DNA of 27,982 nucleotides, taken from contig JBOGIQ010000037.1 of assembly GCA_050742535.1 (NCBI GenBank), positions 1 to 27,982 on the forward strand. The letters are read 5' to 3'. Made by a program: the position numbers and the translations under genes. The notes below the pieces were generated by a model. That model was not told where the DNA came from. It was given only the letters and a program-made list of their open reading frames with translations, and made no database searches. The stretch is from Gp6-AA40 sp050742535. Its GTDB lineage: Bacteria > Acidobacteriota > Vicinamibacteria > Vicinamibacterales > UBA2999. Of the stretch, positions 1 to 7,578 are shown piece by piece. Position 1 is the stretch's first letter. Each line of letters begins with the position of its first letter.

Positions 1-69
1 CGGCGCGAGATCCCAGCGTGAGATTCGGTACGTCACAACGTCCCGAATATTACGCCTTCTGCGGGTGGA

Positions 70-1869
70 TCAGTTTTCGATCGGCCGCTCCAGGCGATCG
101 ACGACGAGGACCTCAACCGGCCCCCGTCCTTCCTCGACGCGGAGGCCAAGCTGCTCCTGCAGCACGGTGAACACCGACGGGCCTGAGTCGGGTCCGCCAT
201 CCGGGCTTGTCGCAGGTGAGAGCGGTGGCAGGTCGATCTGGATGTCGAAGAAGCCGGTGAGGCCGGTGCGATCGACGACTGGACGGCGGAAATAACCCGC
301 CAGCGCCTCCGCGATGCCGCGCGTATCAATCCGTACGGCTGACCACGTCATGTTGGGAGGGTTGATGCGGCCGGTCAAGAGGTTGTTGCCGCAGTTGGGA
401 CGCTTCTCACTGTCGGGCAGTGAATTCCGGTTCGCCGGCGATCGATCGACGCAGCCACCGTCCTTCGACCGCGTGAGCTTCGAGCCGCCGCGTGCCACGG
501 TCAGGACGTACGCCGGAAGTTCCCTGGTCTCGCGATGCATGCGGAACTGGAATCGGTCTGCCAGCAGCGTCTGCAGCATCAGCATCACTTCCGCGCGCGA
601 CGCCTCACCTGCGGCACGCGCGTCGAGGTCGTACCGGTCTTCTCGCATCCAGGCCGGGCCGCCGATGACGGTGTAATTCGGAACGCCGAATGCGTTGGTG
701 ATGAAGTTCGAGACCGCGTTGTTCCGGGCAAGCAGCCTCCCGCCTGGCAGTGCGGTGAAGTCCGCGCCAGGCCTGGTGTCGTTCGGGTCCGTGCGCTTGA
801 TCGAGACCACTTCAAATGCGGGCCGCTGACCGGCAGGCGCCGCGTTCTGGGCGAATCGTCCGCGCGTGGCGACACGGATCTCCTCGGCGCCGAGGATGTG
901 GAACCGCGGGGTGAGACCCGAGACGATCGGCACTCCGACGACCGCACTGCCGAGGAGCGCGATCGCGGCGCGGCGTGCAAACGTCAGGCGCATCCCCAGA
1001 TCGCTCCGGGCAATCGATTCAAGACGCGCGCGCAGATCAGAACCCGTCACGCCGGTCACGCAGGCGAGCGGCGTCCGCAGCGTGAACCGGCACACGGTCA
1101 GAATGCCTTCGGCGTACTCGTCCGGGTCATTGCCGGCGCGCAGCACGGCTTCGTCGCACGCGCGCTCGCGCTCGTCGATCATCCGCCGCTCGATCCACCA
1201 CACCAGCGGATGGAACCAGAAGATCGCCTCGACGAGCATGTGAGCCGCGGCCGCAAGATTGTCGTGACAGCGGACGTGGCACCGCTCGTGCGCGAGGAGG
1301 GCATTCAATTGTGCAGGGGTCAGGCGATCGACCAGCCCCTCGGGCAGCAGCAGCACCGGGCGCCAGACGCCGACGACGCCAGGTTCCAGCGTAGACGGCG
1401 ACGACATCACCGCAAGGTTGGCGACGTCGTACCCGGCGCCCAGGTCCACCGGCCGGGCATGGCGCAGCGCGGATCCGACGGGACGCCATTGACGCCACCA
1501 CCAGAACAGGACGACGAGGAATCCCGCGACCCAGACAGACGCCAGCACCCAGAGCCATGGTGAAGGCTGCCCGGCCGACAGAGGCGACATGGACACCGCC
1601 GCCGGCAGGGGGGACGCGAGGACCTCCTCCAGAACGAATGTCGTCACCGGCCTCGCGACTGCCGGCGCCGTCCGCCACTCGAACCGGGACCCGAGCGCGA
1701 CGAGCCAGGACAACGGCACGAGAAACTTCAGCGAGGCGGCGGTCCACAGCCAGTAGCGGACGCGCGGCCGATTGCCGCGCAAGGCGAGGGTCGCCAGCCA
1801 CACGATGCCGGCGACCAGCGTCGACTGCCAGAGGTGAGCGACGAACGCAGATGGCAGCGAGTCGGTCAT
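70..1869 (-). CDS. M56 (BlaR1-like) metallopeptidase fused to a TIGR03435 domain
   Basis: The 599-residue protein joins two modules. Residues 1-325 look like a BlaR1/MecR1-type M56 membrane protease: hydrophobic segments near 12-30, 40-58 and 104-124, the zinc motif HERCH at 194-198, and a downstream acidic ligand region ERACDE at 235-240. Residues 345-599 are a TIGR03435 domain (AFEVVSIK, LPGGR, LLADRF, DRTGLTGFFD, and the C-terminal LVVDRLERPIEN). In BlaR1 the extracellular part is a penicillin-binding sensor; here its place is taken by TIGR03435, so the sensed ligand is unknown. The start overlaps the stop of the upstream repressor gene by 4 bp, so the two are translationally coupled. By analogy, ligand sensing would activate the protease and lead to loss of the repressor. 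The family calls are firm; the signalling role is inferred. Confidence 0.9.
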   Translation of the reverse strand: MTDSLPSAFVAHLWQSTLVAGIVWLATLALRGNRPRVRYWLWTAASLKFLVPLSWLVALGSRFEWRTAPAVARPVTTFVLEEVLASPLPAAVSMSPLSAGQPSPWLWVLASVWVAGFLVVLFWWWRQWRPVGSALRHARPVDLGAGYDVANLAVMSSPSTLEPGVVGVWRPVLLLPEGLVDRLTPAQLNALLAHERCHVRCHDNLAAAAHMLVEAIFWFHPLVWWIERRMIDERERACDEAVLRAGNDPDEYAEGILTVCRFTLRTPLACVTGVTGSDLRARLESIARSDLGMRLTFARRAAIALLGSAVVGVPIVSGLTPRFHILGAEEIRVATRGRFAQNAAPAGQRPAFEVVSIKRTDPNDTRPGADFTALPGGRLLARNNAVSNFITNAFGVPNYTVIGGPAWMREDRYDLDARAAGEASRAEVMLMLQTLLADRFQFRMHRETRELPAYVLTVARGGSKLTRSKDGGCVDRSPANRNSLPDSEKRPNCGNNLLTGRINPPNMTWSAVRIDTRGIAEALAGYFRRPVVDRTGLTGFFDIQIDLPPLSPATSPDGGPDSGPSVFTVLQEQLGLRVEEGRGPVEVLVVDRLERPIEN

Positions 1870-2255
1870 CGCGTCCTGCCTTTCTTCGAGATCTTTTTGA
1901 AGGCGTCCTCCGCTTCGCGGATGTCCTCCAGCGTGAGCTTGCCCGACTGGACGAGCCGGGCCATGACCGGTTTGGCGTGGCCGTCGAACAGCGCCAGCAG
2001 GTCGTCGATCAATCGGGTGTGCGCCTCGTCACGAGTGATCGCGGCCTCGAAGATGTTGGCGTTGCTGATCCGCTTGACGCACCGCACCGCCCGTTTCTTC
2101 TCCAGCCGATACACCATCGTCTGCACGCTGGTGTACGCGGGCCGTCCCTGCTCGGGCAGTGCCTCGTGAATCTCGCGGACGGAACAGGCGCCGCGGGTCC
2201 ACAGCGCTTCCATGATGCGGAGCTCGATGCGGCTCAGCGTCGGTCGTCGTGACAT
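1866..2255 (-). CDS. BlaI/MecI-family transcriptional repressor
   Basis: This 129-residue winged-helix protein has the usual length and layout of BlaI/MecI. The N-terminal helices carry LSRIELRIMEALW, the wing carries YTSVQTMVYRLEKK, and a C-terminal dimerisation and cleavage region follows. Members bind TACAnnTGTA-like dyads and are inactivated by a partner M56 protease. That partner is the next gene, overlapping by 4 bp. A matching dyad lies about 30 bp upstream of the start, so autoregulation is likely. I see no strong Shine-Dalgarno sequence before the ATG. The genes controlled other than this pair are unknown. Confidence 0.93.
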   Translation of the reverse strand: MSRRPTLSRIELRIMEALWTRGACSVREIHEALPEQGRPAYTSVQTMVYRLEKKRAVRCVKRISNANIFEAAITRDEAHTRLIDDLLALFDGHAKPVMARLVQSGKLTLEDIREAEDAFKKISKKGRTR

Positions 2256-2279
2256 CTGCCAACCACTACGGTGGCGGAT

Positions 2280-2468
2280 CTAACTACATCTGTGGTTGTA
2301 TGTCAAGCAGGAGTTCAATTGGAACAGCACGAACGGTCCACTGCCGGTCGCACGGGTGATCGCATCGCTCAATCGATCGGCCGCGCGTCGCTGATGCAGG
2401 GCCCGCTGTTCCAGATCCGCAATGGCGCGGATGTTCTTCCGCAGCACGGTCGCGTGTTCGTCCATCAC
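2280..2468 (-). pseudogene. Truncated DUF1003 membrane-protein remnant
   Basis: A 62-codon reading frame opens with ATVLRKNIRAIADLEQRA and continues through DRLSDAITRATGSGPFVLF. This resembles the start of DUF1003 proteins, where a short N-terminal helix precedes the first membrane segment with a GSWxF-like motif. The frame then runs into the blaI operator region and stops, so the membrane domain is missing. I read it as the 5' stump of a DUF1003 gene cut off when the blaI-blaR segment arrived or the region was rearranged. It is probably not functional. Family recognition rests on motif memory only. Confidence 0.45.
2282..2303. promoter_or_regulatory. Probable BlaI-type operator
   Basis: The stretch contains CTACATCTGTGG followed by TTGTATGT. 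It gives a TACAnnTGTG core close to the TACAnnTGTA dyad bound by BlaI/MecI repressors. It sits just upstream of the blaI-like gene. A second small dyad (CCACTACGGTGG) lies at about 2264-2275. Confidence 0.6.
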
Positions 2469-2565
2469 GGTTCGTATGTCAAAACATCTGCCAACTCATC
2501 GGGCCGGAGATAATCAATTCCGTCAAAGGACAACCTCCGGGTATAGGCAATGCATCTTCTGCGTT

Positions 2566-2964
2566 ATGCCGACTCAGCCGGTTGCGGCCATCGTCAATAC
2601 AAACCCCGATCTTGTCGAGCTTCTGAGAGTACACATTGAGAGGGCAGGCTTCGTTGTGCTCGTCATTCATATCAGTGACATACGCAAGGGACTCGACATT
2701 GCCGCCGTCCTCGCGCAGCACGACCCGCAAGTGATCGTCTATAACGTCGTCTTTCCCTATGAAAGCAACTGGCGGTTCCTGCAACACTTGCGCGAGACGA
2801 CTTTCAATGGGCAGCGGTTCGTGATCACCACGCCGAACGAGGCCGGCGTCCGGCAGCTGATAGGAAAAGACGAACGGGTCTACGAAGTGCTCGACGATCG
2901 CGCGGATACGGACACCATCGTCCAGGCGGTCAGGGAAGCCGCACGCGCCCGGCCGACAACCTAG
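2566..2964 (+). CDS. Receiver-like (pseudo-response-regulator) protein
   Basis: A protein of about 132 residues with the alternating beta-alpha pattern of a response-regulator receiver domain: AAIVNTNPDLVELL at the N-terminus, a central strand VIVYNVVFP, then RFVITTP and a final VLDDRAD/helix. In canonical receivers the central strand ends in the phosphorylated Asp before xxxP. Here that position reads Tyr-Asn-Val, so normal phosphorylation is unlikely. No output domain is present. The ATG at 2566 is chosen because the receiver fold starts directly after it; the open frame extends upstream to 2422, and there is no convincing ribosome-binding site. Its stop overlaps the stop of the convergent membrane-protein gene by 4 bp. 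Confidence 0.65.
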   Translation: MPTQPVAAIVNTNPDLVELLRVHIERAGFVVLVIHISDIRKGLDIAAVLAQHDPQVIVYNVVFPYESNWRFLQHLRETTFNGQRFVITTPNEAGVRQLIGKDERVYEVLDDRADTDTIVQAVREAARARPTT

Positions 2965-4943
2965 TTCTGTGGCGCGAACCCTTCGGGTTCGTGAGGCAAT
3001 CGGCTGGTCGAATACAGAACGAATGAACCGTTCGTCTCAACGTGACGCAGATGAAACGCCTGCGTCACCAGTGCCTCGAACTCGGAATTCGTGCGAGTCC
3101 GATCGACGACGACGAAGCCGATTCGTTTATCGCGAATGAACGCCGGTCCGTGATGCAGGAGCGCCGCCGTTTCGCGCTCTGTGAGCGATCGCTTCTCGCT
3201 CAGCATTGCCAGAGCGCGGTACACCGGATCCATCAAGACCTCGTCGACGCGGCGGCGCGCAATCCGGGAGAGGAATCCGCCCATGACGGTCCGGCCATGC
3301 CAGGTCTGATTGAATTCGGTCCTGGCAGTGAACGCACCCAGACTCGATACGCCATCGACGACGCCCGTCGGAATCTCCAGCAGGACCGTTGATTGCGGGG
3401 CCGCGGCGACATGGCGATAGAGCGGCGGGATCCCGGCGGAGTACAAGGTCAGAGGAGCAGGCAGCAGTTCAGCCGCGAGAGCGATGCCCGCGACACCCAT
3501 CAGCACGCGCCGCTGACGCGGATGCCGGCGGCTCAATTCGCCAAGGGCCTGGGCAACGAGGATCGCCACGCACAGCGTCAACAGAATCGCGAATCGCGCC
3601 GGTGTATGGACAAGTCCAATCAATGGAACGTAGCGCAGCAGCGCCCACGGCCCGGGCACATATGTGTTGAGGCCGGCGATGTGGATAAACGGACCCAGCG
3701 CAAGCAGCCCACACATCGCGGACAGGCCGACCCACCAGCGCGAAGGACGCCACCCCGCCCGCCACGCGAAAAACAGAATCGCCAGCGCGACGTATGGGAG
3801 TGAGGCCACGTTTTCGATGTAGGCCTGAGGCCGATCCGTCAGCCACCGCGCGATCGCCGCGGGGGCCAGCGGATGATTTGGATTCGGGAGTACGAGCGCG
3901 AGCAGATCGATTCCCGGCGGGCTGCTCCGCCAGAAAATCGCTGGCGTGTCGAAGTCACCCCGGACAAGCCGCACGACGGCCGCATACAGCAGCGGCGAGG
4001 CAAGCAGTGCCGTCACGGCGGCCGTAATCGCCGTCAATCGCACACACCGCCGGATGTCCGCACCTGTCAGATCGACAACCCGGAAACGAAGTCTGCGCCC
4101 AACGTGCACCAAGGCCAGTACGGTCAGGATGAGAACGGGCGTGTAGAGCGTCCGCGACCGGATGGCGATTCCACCGATGATGACCTCCCCGCCGCCGCTG
4201 ATTGCAATGAACGCAATCACGGCCACCGTGCAGAGCATGACGACGTTCACGGCGAGCGTGGAGATTCGCCGGGGCGCCGGCGCGCGTGCTTCGATCGAAA
4301 CGACACGGCCGGCAACGAAGCCGCCGCCGATCACGAGGCAGAAGACGGCGTAGTACACGTCGGTCATCGACGCCCAGGCGAGCGTCGCGCCGAGCGCGAT
4401 CGCGTCGCGGACGCGCACATGACCGTTGGCCCGCACGAGCAGCAGAAGGAATATCGCCAGTGGTGCGGTGCCGATCAGACTGAAATGGCCGGTTCCGCGC
4501 GTGATCAGAATCGGACTCCAGCCGAACAGCAGGCCGGCGAGCCACGACGCCGCGGCATCGCGCGTGACCTGATGGGCGAGCAGGAACACGGCGTACCCGC
4601 CGAGAATCATCAGCAGCAGATACACGACGTTGAATGTCTGGATGACGGTCAGGAACGTGCGGAGCGGGATGGCAATCAGATCGGCAAACGTCGTGTAGTT
4701 GTGGAGGCTGAGATTCGTTTGCCCGATGCCGCCGAAGAGCGTGTCGGTGAAATACGGAATGCGCCCTTTTTCAATGAGCTCGCGATGGAAGACCCACTGA
4801 TTCCAGACGTACACACCGGTGTCGCCTCCCGGTTCACCTGTCAGACTCGTTCCAAGATGGAGAGGGAGCGGCAACGAGAACACAACGGCGACAGTCGCAT
4901 AACCGATCAGAGCGACTGCATGGGTGCGCCACGATCGTGGCAT
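2961..4943 (-). CDS. Large polytopic membrane protein, GT-C-like, function unknown
   Basis: A 660-residue protein with roughly a dozen hydrophobic segments, starting at residues 8-28 (VALIGYATVAVVFSLPLPL). It ends in a soluble region of about 150 residues with no further membrane segment. The early loop after the first helix contains GEPGGDTGVYVWNQW with acidic residues. That arrangement, long first loop plus many helices, recalls GT-C membrane glycosyltransferases and YfhO-like proteins that use lipid-linked sugars. I cannot assign a donor, acceptor or family with certainty. It diverges from the methyltransferase gene at 5043, sharing a 100-bp spacer with a tandem 11-bp repeat. It lacks the promoter element shared by the genes to the right. 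Confidence 0.6.
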   Translation of the reverse strand: MPRSWRTHAVALIGYATVAVVFSLPLPLHLGTSLTGEPGGDTGVYVWNQWVFHRELIEKGRIPYFTDTLFGGIGQTNLSLHNYTTFADLIAIPLRTFLTVIQTFNVVYLLLMILGGYAVFLLAHQVTRDAAASWLAGLLFGWSPILITRGTGHFSLIGTAPLAIFLLLLVRANGHVRVRDAIALGATLAWASMTDVYYAVFCLVIGGGFVAGRVVSIEARAPAPRRISTLAVNVVMLCTVAVIAFIAISGGGEVIIGGIAIRSRTLYTPVLILTVLALVHVGRRLRFRVVDLTGADIRRCVRLTAITAAVTALLASPLLYAAVVRLVRGDFDTPAIFWRSSPPGIDLLALVLPNPNHPLAPAAIARWLTDRPQAYIENVASLPYVALAILFFAWRAGWRPSRWWVGLSAMCGLLALGPFIHIAGLNTYVPGPWALLRYVPLIGLVHTPARFAILLTLCVAILVAQALGELSRRHPRQRRVLMGVAGIALAAELLPAPLTLYSAGIPPLYRHVAAAPQSTVLLEIPTGVVDGVSSLGAFTARTEFNQTWHGRTVMGGFLSRIARRRVDEVLMDPVYRALAMLSEKRSLTERETAALLHHGPAFIRDKRIGFVVVDRTRTNSEFEALVTQAFHLRHVETNGSFVLYSTSRLPHEPEGFAPQN

Positions 4944-4997
4944 TCAGGGCGATTCGGGATCGCTCCGCCCCGCGGCGGCGTTTGGCATCGCGCGCCG

Positions 4998-5019
4998 TTT
5001 TTAACATCTTTTTAACATC
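4998..5019. repeat. Tandem 11-bp AT-rich repeat in a divergent promoter region
   Basis: TTTTTAACATC occurs twice head to tail (4998-5008, 5009-5019) in the spacer between the divergent membrane-protein and methyltransferase genes. A TTGACA follows at 5021-5026. It is conspicuously AT-rich against the surrounding GC-rich DNA and is a plausible regulator-binding or promoter sequence. No factor can be named. Confidence 0.5.
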
Positions 5020-5042
5020 GTTGACAATCGGTCGCGCGGAGG

Positions 5043-5990
5043 ATGATTCCCAAGTCGATGAGAGCGTGGGCGCTTCCCCTGTTCCGTTGCCTCGAATGTT
5101 CGGCCACGACCTTCGGGTCGAGCGCGGCAGACATCCGATGTTCTTCTTGTGGAACGACTTACGCCAGGCGAGGCGACGTCGTCGACTTCCTGCATCGCCC
5201 TCATCCGGCCATCGTCCGGGAACGGGAGGCCGTCCACAAGATCGATCGGGAGGCGGGCGCGCCGGAAGACTGGATGCGCGGCGTGTTGGGGCGATTGAAT
5301 CGCGACGAGCTCACCCAGGACGATCTGGCGAGCTCCGCGCACATCCGCGCGATCGCCGAGTCCCGGGCACAGGTACTGGAGTTGTTCAGCGAAGAGCGCC
5401 TCACGCCTGGCTCTGTCGTGCTCGAGCTGGGAGCGGACGTCGGATGGGCCAGCTCGATCCTGATCGCCGCCGGACGCCGCGTTATCGCCACCGACATCAC
5501 CGACCATCTCTTTCTTGCCGTCGATGGCGAATCGCCCAATCTCTGTCGCCTGCTTGCGGATATGAATCGCGTCCCGCTTGCGGACTCCACGGTGGACGTG
5601 GTCTTCGCCGCCTCCTGTGTTCACCACTCATGGGATCTCGGGCTCACCTTTCACGAGATCGCGCGGGTTCTGAAGCCGGGAGGAACTGCCTACTTGACTG
5701 GAGAGCCGCTGCCGTCGTGGCTGCGCTATGTGGTGGGCGGGCAGTTCGGTCACAAGGAGCGTGAGCTCGGGATCAACGAGACGTGGATTCGCCGGGATGT
5801 GTGGCTGCGCGAATGCCGGGCGGCCGGTCTCGAGCCGCGCATCGTCTTTCCGAAGCTGGACGATCGGCAATTGAGGGAGCGGCTGCGCAAGCGACGGCTG
5901 CCCGGATTCCTTGGCGGCGCGATGCGTCCGCTGATGTCCACACTGCAGGTATCCGTCCACCTGCGTGCCCATAAACGTCCGCGTCAGTGA
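5043..5990 (+). CDS. SAM-dependent methyltransferase with N-terminal zinc ribbon
   Basis: A 315-residue class I methyltransferase. Residues 15-45 form a small zinc ribbon (CLEC ... CSSCG), as in Trm112-like or UbiE-related proteins. The catalytic fold follows: motif I VLELGADVGWAS near 125, an acidic ATDI at the end of strand 2, the DVVFAASCVHH strand 4, and LKPGG after it. The substrate is unknown. The C-terminal tail is unusual because a decayed copy of its last 33 codons lies at 15903-16007. The start is ambiguous: GGAGG abuts the ATG at 5043, so the in-frame ATG at 5058 may be used. The gene converges on a TIGR03435 gene with only 19 bp between stops. Confidence 0.85.
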   Translation: MIPKSMRAWALPLFRCLECSATTFGSSAADIRCSSCGTTYARRGDVVDFLHRPHPAIVREREAVHKIDREAGAPEDWMRGVLGRLNRDELTQDDLASSAHIRAIAESRAQVLELFSEERLTPGSVVLELGADVGWASSILIAAGRRVIATDITDHLFLAVDGESPNLCRLLADMNRVPLADSTVDVVFAASCVHHSWDLGLTFHEIARVLKPGGTAYLTGEPLPSWLRYVVGGQFGHKERELGINETWIRRDVWLRECRAAGLEPRIVFPKLDDRQLRERLRKRRLPGFLGGAMRPLMSTLQVSVHLRAHKRPRQ

Positions 5991-6009
5991 TCAGGCGATG
6001 TACGGCTGC

Positions 6010-6861
6010 TCAGTTGGGCGTCGGACGCTCCACGTGATCGATGACGAGGACGTCGACCTCCGTCTTCGCGACTCGTAGGTGAAGCCCGAGCTGTTCGTCG
6101 AGTGCCTTCGCCAACGATGGCTCGTGAGATACTCGATCGTCCGTCACACGGAGGCCATCGTCTACGCGCCAGCGCAGGTCGATGTCGAACGTCCCGGCGA
6201 GGCCGGTACGATCGATCACCGGACGGCCGAGCGCGTTCTGCAGGACCGTGATCAGCTGCACAATCGGACGGTCCCTTAGAGTGATCGTACGAACGCCATC
6301 GATTGTGTGCGACCCGTAACCGCAGGGCATCTCGACAACCGTAGGTAACGTCGGCGGCGCAGCGCCCTCCCGGGGTCCGGTTGCCGGCCTGCACGGTTGC
6401 GCCGGGGGACGGATCCCTCGTCCGAGAGAGCCTCGCCGCACGACCGACAGTTCGTACGCGTCGCCGCGGCGCCTCTCGATGCGCGTTTTCAGCCGGAACC
6501 GCGTGGCGAGCAGGTGTCGAAGCATCGCGGTCATCTCGTCGTAGGTCGCGTTTCCGGACGCGCGCGCTTCGACGTCGAACCGCTGCTCGAGGAACGCCGA
6601 CGGCCCGTCGATCTGATCGGGCCGCAGGGCAAAATCCGGATAGGCGCGACGGATCAGGGTCAGCAGCTGGGCATTCGTGGCCACGAAACGGCCACCCGGC
6701 AGGAAGGCGCCCGGGGTTATCCGGAGCGTTTCGCCGGGCACCTCGGGCGGGCTCGACTTTACGGATGCGACTTCAAACGACCGTGAAGATTGCGTCGCGA
6801 TCTGGCCGGCGAGCGTGACACCGGCGCTGACGACCACGACGCCCACGATTACCGCGTGCAT
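6010..6861 (-). CDS. TIGR03435 family exported protein
   Basis: From the ATG at 6861 the protein is 283 residues. It has an N-terminal hydrophobic export segment (VIVGVVVVSAGVTLAG) followed by TIGR03435 hallmarks: SFEVASVKSS, a LPGGRF turn, MLRHLLATRFRLKTR, DRTGLAGTFD, and the closing VLVIDHVERPTPN. The family is abundant in Acidobacteriota and has no established function. The start at 6861 is chosen because it lies 14 bp after the upstream peptide gene's stop and gives a clean signal peptide. In-frame ATGs at 6906, 6915 and 6927 would overlap the peptide gene. It forms a two-gene operon with that peptide, the same order as in two other units of this window. Confidence 0.88.
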   Translation of the reverse strand: MHAVIVGVVVVSAGVTLAGQIATQSSRSFEVASVKSSPPEVPGETLRITPGAFLPGGRFVATNAQLLTLIRRAYPDFALRPDQIDGPSAFLEQRFDVEARASGNATYDEMTAMLRHLLATRFRLKTRIERRRGDAYELSVVRRGSLGRGIRPPAQPCRPATGPREGAAPPTLPTVVEMPCGYGSHTIDGVRTITLRDRPIVQLITVLQNALGRPVIDRTGLAGTFDIDLRWRVDDGLRVTDDRVSHEPSLAKALDEQLGLHLRVAKTEVDVLVIDHVERPTPN

Positions 6862-6875
6862 CACGAAACGGCTCG

Positions 6876-7094
6876 TTACGAACAACCTACCGGCGGACAG
6901 ACACATCCCGCGCATGAATAGGTGCATCCGCCTCCGGAGCAGCTCTTGGAGCAATCGAGGCAAAACGCCTTCGGGCCCAAGGCCTCCTGACACGAAGGAT
7001 CGCACGCGCTGCCCGCCGCGACGCGATCGTCGGTTCGGTACATCCACATTGCAGTCAGCGCGGCAACATACATCAGTCGTTTACGCACAGTCAT
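6876..7094 (-). CDS. Small exported Cys-rich peptide (10 Cys)
   Basis: A 72-residue product. A basic N-terminus (MTVRKR) and short hydrophobic stretch to about residue 28 look like a Sec signal peptide with a possible cut near AAG-SAC. The remaining ~44 residues hold ten cysteines, mostly as CxxxC, CxxC and CxC spacings (CDPSC, CLDC, CAGCVC), with no recognisable family. The start is set by AAAGGA eight bases before the ATG at 7094. The gene has its own promoter element at 7131-7177 and is followed at once by a TIGR03435 gene. The Cys density suggests disulfide cross-linking, metal binding or a modified peptide; none of these is shown. Confidence 0.7.
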   Translation of the reverse strand: MTVRKRLMYVAALTAMWMYRTDDRVAAGSACDPSCQEALGPKAFCLDCSKSCSGGGCTYSCAGCVCPPVGCS

Positions 7095-7130
7095 GGTCGT
7101 TGTCCTTTCTCCTCGGCGGGGACTGCCGCT

Positions 7131-7177
7131 AGTACGCCGCAATGCCCCGGCATCCCACAAGGCGCGATCTGCCGTAC
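7131..7177 (-). promoter_or_regulatory. Shared regulon promoter, copy H (peptide 7094)
   Basis: The block GTACGGCAGATCGCGCCT lies at 7177-7160 on the minus strand. The downstream TACTAG element starts at 7134, giving 43 nt spacing instead of the usual 40. It lies in the gap between the TonB-C gene stop and the peptide gene. Confidence 0.6.
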
Positions 7178-7183
7178 GACCGG

Positions 7184-7564
7184 TCACTGTTCGAAGTACA
7201 CCGTGGCATAGGCGAGGGCGTAGACCGGGATCTGACGCCTCACCGTCGGCCGGTACTCCCACTGTTTGACCGCGTCGACCGCCGCCCGGGCGAGCAGGGG
7301 CGTGGATGGGGTGAAGACAACCGAGGCGATGACTTTACCGTCCGGCCCGATGACGAGCTGCAGTCCGACCGTTTCGGCCAGCTGCGTGCCGCGCAGTTCC
7401 TCTGGAACTGTCGGCGGCACGTGCTTCAGTAATTCCGGGCCCTGCTGTGGTACCTGCTCTGAGGCGGCGCGTGTGCCGAGGACCCAGTTCGGAACGCCCA
7501 GCAGGCCCGCCGCGACAACTGCGACGCCACAAGCGCGCAATACCCACGTGATCCTTCGACTCAT
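7184..7564 (-). CDS. Small TonB C-terminal-domain protein
   Basis: A 126-residue protein with an N-terminal export or anchor segment (VAVVAAGLLGVPNWVLG). It is followed by a TonB-C-like fold: VGLQLVIGPDGKVIASVVF, then AAVDAVKQWEYRPT, the signature of acidobacterial energy-transducer TonB relatives. It lacks the Pro-rich spacer of classical TonB and is too short to span a periplasm, so a direct role in outer-membrane transport is doubtful. It begins 14 bp after the TIGR03435 stop and is the last gene of the long operon starting at the peptide gene 12314. A second TonB-C protein is encoded earlier in the same operon. Confidence 0.82.
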   Translation of the reverse strand: MSRRITWVLRACGVAVVAAGLLGVPNWVLGTRAASEQVPQQGPELLKHVPPTVPEELRGTQLAETVGLQLVIGPDGKVIASVVFTPSTPLLARAAVDAVKQWEYRPTVRRQIPVYALAYATVYFEQ

Positions 7565-7578
7565 GCCGGTCTGTGGCG

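Noticed and set aside
331..348. GTACGG matches inside coding regions (for example near 331 and 14830)
   Set aside because: Only the GTACGG core is present, without GTGTCT and without a spaced -10; expected by chance in GC-rich DNA.
535..1563. Plus-strand open frame of 342 codons opposite the M56 gene
   Set aside because: Antisense to HERCH and the membrane segments; composition typical of a GC shadow.
3873..5015. Plus-strand open frame of 380 codons opposite the membrane protein
   Set aside because: Highly charged, no domain; the minus strand has regular hydrophobic helices.
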